A DNA stretch of 64,000 bases from Amanita rubescens (Eukaryota > Basidiomycota > Agaricomycetes > Agaricales > Amanitaceae): assembly GCA_015039365.1 (NCBI GenBank), contig WION01000082.1, positions 1-64,000 of the forward strand. The letters are read 5' to 3'. Position numbers and translations under genes: made by a program. How positions within the stretch are numbered: the stretch's first letter is position 1; each line of letters begins with the position of its first letter. Below the pieces are notes generated by a model. It was not told where the DNA came from, did not search any database, and worked only from the letters and a program-made list of their open reading frames with translations. Of this stretch, positions 57,672-64,000 are shown piece by piece.

Positions 57672-58900
57672 TCAATCATATGCAGGTGGCGGCTCACTGG
57701 TCCGATTCGACCGTTGTCCCCAATCCGTCGAGCGATCCACTTGCATATTTTCTATCTGATTGCTAAGTTGACGGATCTGTTTGCGTATGGTATCCAATTC
57801 GCGGTCTTCTAACATCACTTGATGACGAGCCAGCCCCCAGGCTGCTGTAGATCGACTGCAGATCGTGCATCTCCAGTTGTGCGCTCTGGAGACCCTGATG
57901 GGCGTCCAGCTGGCGCAAAGGGCGGAGTTCATCTCGGCTCTTCGTGCTGGATGTAAGCTGGGATGGCTGGTATTCTCGCCGGAAAGGTACAAGCGTTGGG
58001 GATTGGCGGGCCAAGTCAGACGAAGGTGAACGGATATGGCTGGATTGATTGAATAATGTTCCAGACTCACGGAGATGTCATCGCGGACTATGGGTGGTTG
58101 CCGTTGTATTGCCAAAGGACGATGAAGTTCCAGATGGTTGGGTACCAGTGACGCCAGCCAGTGATACTGTTGGTGGACGAAGATCCTGGCGTTGACGAGG
58201 TGGCGTTATCGGGTTCATCGGCCCTGGGTTATTATCAGAACCGCAGATAGGGTGATGACGGAATAAACGTACGTGTAAATGGATAGTCAAAATTGAGATA
58301 CACGGGTCGTCGTTCGTCGAGATGACCATTTCATGCTGGTTGTTGCTTAAACTGGTAACGTTGGGGTAAAATTGCAATTGTATAGACGTAATGCTGGTTC
58401 CGAGCGCGTTTGCGTTTGCGAGAATGAGAAATATCCAGATGGTGACACCTACTTTAAAGTAGAGCAGTGAATGAGTATTTGAATCGGGGATGGCATTGAA
58501 CGGGTTCGTCGTTAGTATGAGCAAGATATGTGTCACGTTCATAAACGGCAGTATGCTGATCCTTGCATCAGCCTGTGAATGAGTTTTCAAGGAATTTAGA
58601 ACAACTACAGGTATCCACGGCCATAGGACTCTGAAAGCACCGCATCCCGTCCGATCTGCGCAGTCAACCAGAGTGCCGCCTAGTTAGTACCACGGTGGGG
58701 GACCACGCGGGAATCCTGGGTGCTGTGGTTTTTTCCCGTCTAGGATCAGAAACCACGGGCATTGAAAGAAAATTTCTAACCTGTAAACGAGGATTTAATG
58801 CTTATGTTGTTTAGGCCCGGATTGTATGTGCAGCCGACCATGTTCCGTCAAAGGCCAACTTGGACGAGCTGGTAGACGGGCCACGTGCCATTACATAATG
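57672..58900 (-). pseudogene. Decayed paralogue of the single-pass membrane protein
   Basis: The 3' part (57672-57850) keeps the coiled-coil and tail (ELDTIRKQIRQLSNQIENMQ, RSTDWGQRSN, EPPPAYD). VTIWIFLILANANALGTSIT-like sequence (58450-58400) and HEMVISTNDDP match exon 2, and 58780-58870 matches exon 1 (AAACGAGGATTTAATGCTTATGTTGTTTAG against 56833-56865). The transmembrane segment and parts of the ectodomain are missing, frames shift repeatedly, and an unrelated 180 bp stretch interrupts at 58600-58770. Confidence 0.75.
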
Positions 58901-59749
58901 TGAGTGCTGCACCGTGACACCGTCCGCTTACCATCGAACATTTGACAAGTTAACTTACCATCCTGACGTTCTCTACGTCCCCCAAGATCGAAGGCACAGC
59001 GTACCGTGAGCATAACAGTGGCCACCGAACGTTGTCGTGGTATTCCGAACCAGGCTAGTCTAGAATATTCGTCGTGACTCGAGGAACCAGAGCATCGCTT
59101 GCCTTGATTCACCCTCTTTTTTGCTTCTTTTCGCACAACACGTATTGGTCAACGAAACCGGTCGAGGACAGGGCTCAGGCGGGAAGCGGTCGTTGTGCTA
59201 CTGCATGATTCTTATTCGTGCTCTCTCCTTGTCGCTCCGCCGCTTGAGCCCCCCCACCGTAGCTCGCATGTTCTTCTCCTTTCAGGATCGTGGCAGGTCC
59301 TCGAACGAGCGCAGCGTTCGACTTGAAGAGCACGGGTCATCTTCAAGCTACGTCGTCCGAATAGAGTAAAAGCAACTGCAAATCAGGGAGTACATAGTTC
59401 ATTGGGCCTCTGGTAAGTAGTACCACTCAGACTCCGAGTCAGTCTTGTTACATTCCATTTCAACTATTAATTACACAGGTCGCAAATATCTTTGAACGCT
59501 AAACTTGCATGGTTACTTAAGTGCGAAGCCCGGCCACTTTCAGGAAAGTAAGTTAGTACTGGCATTTATCAAGTTTCGGGATATAATAATAGCACAATAA
59601 GTATAGAAAATTGTTTTCAAGCTACTTATTCGACAAGGGGCAATCCTCACTACTATCCTCGAACGGAAATTTAAGTAGCCGAAGGTAAAAGAGGCGCAGC
59701 CAAAAGCCGCAAATCACCCCGTCTAAAGACAGAATTAGCATTCATTAAT
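58901..59749. other. Intergenic, no gene recognised
   Basis: Short frames only. Confidence 0.45.
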
Positions 59750-60197
59750 TCAAGATAAGGTCAAATTTGATAAGCTCTTACTGTGATTGTTTCGCAGCGA
59801 GTGGTCTGAGAAGCCAATCAGCTAACCTCCTCAAAAGCCGGGATTGTTCAGCTACTTACCAGACACCGTTGACGACGGGAAGGTTACCGTCGGTGCCAGG
59901 AAGGCTACCGACAGAGCCGACGGCTGGAAGGTTACTGGCAGTACCAGGAAGGTTACCGACAGAGCCAACGGCGGGAAGGTTACCAACAGAGCCGACGGCA
60001 GGAAGGTTACCAGCAGAGCCGACAGCGGGAAGGTTACCAACAGAGCCGACGGCAGGAAGGTTACCGGCATCGCCAAGACTCCCGGGGACACCGCCAATGT
60101 TACTGGTAAGGCCCCCGTTGCCTACAGAGTTGACGGGAGCGGCGGCGACGAAAATGGCAAAGGCGGCCACGGCAACAACAGCGAGTTTGGAGAACAT
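59750..60197 (-). CDS. Small secreted repetitive protein (GNLPAVGSV repeats)
   Basis: Signal peptide MFSKLAVVAVAAFAIFVAAA at 60197. The mature part is made of at least six 9-residue units of the form GNLPAVGSV plus variants (GNLPGTAS, GSLPGTD). Without splicing it ends at NGVW-stop (59856, 113 aa). A strong GTAAGT donor overlaps that stop, and an acceptor at ATCACAG near 59781 would replace W with a short tail ending at 59750. I list the longer span but either is possible. No cysteines in the unspliced form. Function unknown; repetitive Gly/Pro/Val proteins of this type are often wall or matrix components. Confidence 0.6.
59880..60075. repeat. 27-bp in-frame tandem repeat
   Basis: About seven units of roughly 27 bp (AGGTTACC-x-ACAGAGCCGAC-GGC-GGA on the plus strand), each encoding one GNLPAVGSV unit on the minus strand. 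Copies differ by single substitutions and by 6-bp variants. Confidence 0.85.
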
Positions 60198-61536
60198 TTT
60201 GGTGGTTCAAGGAGTGAGGTATTGGTAAAGGAGTGGCAGTGGTTTACTTGGGGTGCAAGAGTAAGTGAAGCTGCGAGACTTCAAACGGTGATGATGTTTG
60301 ACGAATACCGGGCTCCCTTTTATGGGGCACTGGACAACCGAACAGAGGTGAAATATTACCATGCTAAAACAACGTAAAGTTATGTCACTGGCTCCACCTT
60401 TTATCCGAATTAGCGTGTGCCGCAAAGGCGAACAAAGTTCACTTACTTACTAGCTATCATTCATTAATCTCTGGTGACGACATGTTGGTGGGAAGCTTGG
60501 GTGACGGAATTCCAATCCGAAATTGGGAAATTGCTGCATTGACTGAAAAGTATTGCACTTTGGGCTTCCAGCGATCGAGTCCCGTGTCTTGAAGGGAGGA
60601 GCTTTGAGCTCTGGAAGCAGGACGGTTGTGGAGCGCACTAGGACAAGTCTTGGACTGTTCCCACATGCAGTGCCACCTTACCTCCTCGACGCTTCTGTCA
60701 TCAGCCCAACAATTACCCTTTTTTCGAACTACCGCCACTCTTCTGCCTTCTTCGCCTGCGCATCTCCGTGTTAGTTTAGCGTAACGTTATGATCGAATAG
60801 GCCTAGTATATGTCGGCTCCATTCGGCTACTCCTGCACGATTAAAGGAGGCCCAGCATTCGTTGAATTATTGAAGTTTCCGCCCGACTTCTACTCTTTCT
60901 GCTGTACATCAGTGACTAAGCGAATTGAGGTCGTTACCGATGCTACTCCGATCGCTTGCCAACGTTTCCATCACCTTGCCTACGTGCTACCGGCTGTGCA
61001 AACTCGCGCGCCTAGGATACGCTGACAAAGCATGACGTCAAGACAGGCATTCATCTTGCAAAACCTCCAAAAACCCACCCAAAAAACCCAAACCATCCTG
61101 CCACCCACTTGTGAAGAAAGGCGGTTTTCAACCTCCCTCCAGGCTGACGCAGGGCCAACGCACCGGAATGTTATACCTCCGAGATCGTGCGAGAGACCAA
61201 AGAGGCGTCGACGGACTTTTTTCGTCGAATGTCCATCTACGACAAAAAATGAAAATGAGAATCAGGTCTAGTTCAAAAGAGGCAAAACGCACCTCGCTCA
61301 TATGCCCGCGATCTTCTTCCTCAATACCAGGACTGTCTTCTTCCCCATTGAGAACATGAAACCTGATCGCTCAACGTCTATCACTCGGCGAAAACGACAA
61401 ATGGGGCGGATGATGTGTCCTCTCCTCCTCCCGCATCACCAACCCAAGACCAATCTTCTCCTTATCCTTGTATCTCGGGCCACCTGCAAGGGGTAAAGGG
61501 AAGTGTTAACTTTGCAACTGACTTCGAAGAGCGGTG
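60198..61536. other. Intergenic, no gene recognised
   Basis: A TATA-like CATAAAAG lies on the minus strand near 60321, upstream of the repetitive protein. Otherwise nothing. Confidence 0.45.
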
Positions 61537-62130
61537 CTACCCACTAGATATCCGTCTTATAGGAACTTCCCTGATTGCTTTTGTCAAGGGGTCAACGTAC
61601 AACTCTTTGAAAGTCCTCTTGGCTTTCTCCTCGCCGTCAAGCCAAACCTGCTCTGTGCTCCCGCCTCTGACAGCTGATTTCCGAATTTCCGACGTAACAC
61701 GTAACAAGTATATCAAGTATATCGTACTTTGTGAATACAACAATATGAGGCACTGTGTTTGTCGCTTGTTAGGGGAGCTTGGATGACAGATAATCGTGGA
61801 ACTCACCACCGCGTCCACAGATTGAAGAATTCCTCCACTCCTCTTTCTGCGACGCGATCGCCAGCGACGGGTACTGAGATACAAATCCTGAAAGTATGCT
61901 GTCTCGAGTTGGAACATAATGGTCGGGTGCCCAGTTACTCACTGGCAGATGGCATGAAGTTTGTCTTTGAGCTCCATCATTTGCTCGCGTCCTTCGATGA
62001 AACACTTCACTATGTCGAACTTGGCAACCTCGCCAGGCTCGAAGCCTTCCGAGTCGCGGGCAACGTGAGAGTTGAGGTGGTGATTAGCGTGGGAGGCAGG
62101 GTCAAGTACGCCAGGTGGGAATTCTCAACT
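61537..62130 (-). pseudogene. P-loop-less partial GTPase, paralogue of the gene at 62181
   Basis: Islands on the minus strand follow the order of the neighbouring GTPase: ARDSEGFEPGEVAKFDIVKCFIEG, then MELKDKLHAI (about 62075-61950), ISVPVAGDRVAERGVEEFF (about 61890), VVFTKYDIL (G4, about 61725) and EEKAKRTFKELYVDPL (about 61600). Introns can be placed between the first islands, but the last two are in different frames. No G1 (GxxxxGKT) sequence is found upstream before the neighbour begins at 62181 on the opposite strand. Either a truncated pseudogene or a pseudo-GTPase. Confidence 0.6.
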
Positions 62131-62180
62131 CTTATCGCTATCCTTATCGGAAGAAGTTGTTTTCGACCCCCCACACGAGC

Positions 62181-63310
62181 ATGTCGCAGCTGCAACTTGC
62201 AAACGCTAATCTTGTAGGGACTCATGAGTCTCACAGATTTCTTCTCTAATACTCGAGCAGGCTATTGAGCGCTTTCGAATCTTGGTCATCGGTAACGCCA
62301 ACGCCGGCAAGACAACCATTCTGAAGAAGGTGTGCCATGCCCAGGGTCGTGAACCGATTTGTTTCAATAGAGATGGTGAACCGGTGTGTCACCTGCTTTT
62401 CTGAATGTCGCCAAGGCTTAGTATTCATTCGCCCTTGTTAGATTGCTGCAGAGTTGAAACCGGATGCCTCGGTGTGTTTCGGATGTATCTGTATCCCGGG
62501 CCTTCTTTTATGACAAATCAATGCAATTTCGCAGCGCGGAGAACATGATATAGAAGACAGTTTTCAATATCCAACAGCTCACGGCTTCATTTTTCACGAT
62601 TCCCGTGGGTTCGAGGCAGGTGCTACTGGCGAACTGGATAATGTTACAGATTTCATAAAGAAACGAGCTGAGAGAGAGGAATTGAAGGATCGGCTTCATG
62701 CAATTTGGTGCGCTAAGATCTGCAACATATTGTAATTTTCTGAATTTTCTCCTGCCGCTCAGGTATTGCATCCCGACTAGCAATGATAGACCGATGACGG
62801 AAGCGGGGAAGAAATTATTTGAGATTGACACCGGAAACGGTTGGCAAACGTCTGCATCACCTACTAAACGCATTGCTTATTCTAATACAAGTTCCTGTCA
62901 TTGCGATCTTCACGAAAATGGATGGTCTCGAAGACAGGGCGTTTAACCGGCTAGCAATGGATGGTATTTTCGACGAAGAGAAGGCCACGGCCGAGGCAAA
63001 AGCTACATTCGAACGCAACTATCTGGAGCCACTTGAAGCGGTAAAGCACAAGCCGTGCCATACCATAAAACTACGCGGTATGTTGCTCACATCGACGGTA
63101 ACAGCGACAAGCTCGACCATTCTCCACACAGACATGGACAAGGAAGGCACTATTTGCGACGAGCTGATCCTGAGGACATCACAGGCCCTCGACGGCGATG
63201 CTCTAAAGTTGTTCTGTCTCTCAATCCTTCGGAATGATATGGAATCTCGTATCAAAGATGTTATCAACAAGTGGGCCATTGCCTCTTCCTCCCAGATAAC
63301 CAGTAACTGA
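62181..63310 (+). CDS. P-loop GTPase of the Agaricomycete G-domain family (3' end uncertain)
   Basis: Exons 62181-62213, 62261-62383, 62442-62471, 62535-62707, 62763-62839, 62892-63077 and 63132 onward, joined by short GT-AG introns. Start MSQLQLANANLAIERF. G1 GNANAGKTT, switch region with YPTAHGFIFHD, G3 as DSRGFEAG, G4 TKMD in VPVIAIFTKMDGL, then a helical C-terminal region (DELILRTSQALDGDALKLF). The open frame stops at 63310, but a GTGGGC donor at about 63270 and later exon-like segments (FDR, then SLFCDVMCRFPHM near 63440-63478, and VDDIWKLLITQLP near 63625) suggest that the real gene continues toward or past the right edge. Cellular role unknown. Confidence 0.75.
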
Positions 63311-64000
63311 TACGATACTACAGGATAATTATACCAAAGGCAAAAGGTGAGGAAAACATCGACTATGTCTTCGATCGGTAACTATCGTTCTCCCTTAGAG
63401 GCTCGTGAATCGGTCTCGTTTTCGAATGAACAAGCAAAATCGTTGTTCTGCGACGTGATGTGTCGCTTTCCGCACATGCTGGTACGCATGCACACTCGTT
63501 ATATTTAATTATTCACTCCCGTGCTTACAAATGTCAACAATCCCGCCACAGCCCGTACGTAATAGTTATATCGCCTGCCCTTCCTCTGCTAATCATCCTT
63601 GGCAGAGTGTGAGCGTCCTTGCATCAGTCGATGACATCTGGAAGCTATTAATCACCCAATTACCTTGCATCACTCTCAGTTTGTAAGTACCTCATTGCCC
63701 TGATTGTCATTGCTTGTCCTATTCGTCATGATACTCAAACGCAACATGAACTTCAGGAAGTAGGTCTTAGGCTACCGTGACGTTCCTGGGGGTAAGGTCA
63801 TCACTGATACCCTCGTTCGCTCCTCCCCTCCATAGAAGGTATGTAACTGGTTATTTGGGAGGGAACTACTTTATCAACTTTTTTCATCTTCGCAGCTAGT
63901 GAGTTCTTCACTACGGTTGATACTCTGATGGTGCTTATGGAAATATTCCTTATCGGTTGTCCACAGATTGTGAGTGCTGTGGATGTTCAATTTGGCTGTA
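63311..64000 (+). other. Probable C-terminal exons of the GTPase gene
   Basis: Two intron-flanked open segments (63438-63480 before GTACGC; 63606-63680 between GGCAG and GTAAGTACC) look like exons. I cannot prove they belong to the preceding gene. Confidence 0.35.

Overview
The window is nuclear DNA of a mushroom-forming basidiomycete (Agaricomycetes, probably Agaricales). Three things point there: genes split by many 45-65 bp GT-AG introns with CTAAY-type branch sites, families typical of that class (tectonin lectins, DUF6533 membrane proteins, Kre9/Knh1-like Ser/Thr-rich secreted proteins, a decayed MLKL-like/HET-type gene), and an intron-containing tRNA-Ser(CGA). I assign no species.

Layout. 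0-11.4 kb is accessory DNA: two minus-strand secreted modular proteins of an unrecognised family (plus a beheaded third copy at 11 kb and a lone signal-peptide exon at 27 kb), then a 6 kb block of direct repeats carrying three copies of a 98-99 aa protein and one intact plus one broken copy of a 148 aa secreted protein. 11.5-22.9 kb is a conserved core: coproporphyrinogen III oxidase, mitochondrial succinate/fumarate carrier, NC2-beta, SmF, a trypsin-fold protein, a double-FolB dihydroneopterin aldolase, triosephosphate isomerase and a P-type Mg2+ ATPase with a one-base frame break. 23-33 kb is mostly decayed DNA: an MLKL-like pseudogene, an RRM protein that loses its second RRM, and a FEN1 N-terminal fragment. 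33.4-35.7 kb holds two tandem tectonins with duplicated promoters. A DUF6533 membrane protein and the GTPase GPN2 follow.

41.8-50.1 kb is a recent duplication nest: an inverted repeat and a 2.4 kb tandem repeat together hold three intact copies (about 136 aa) of an unrecognised cytosolic protein, a fourth orphan promoter, and a stolen 5' end of the neighbouring Kre9-like gene. 50.4-55.6 kb is core again: UBE2W-like E2 with 7- and 11-nt exons, Rab escort protein, METTL16 and tRNA-Ser. 55.7-64 kb has a single-pass membrane protein and its decayed copy, a small repetitive secreted protein, and a head-to-head pair of related GTPases of which only the plus-strand one keeps its P-loop.

Housekeeping genes serve haem and folate synthesis, glycolysis, mitochondrial transport, transcription, splicing and U6 methylation, and Rab prenylation. 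The accessory genes look like secreted or defence-type families expanding by local duplication. Exon models were made by eye from splice signals and family conservation; no database search was run.
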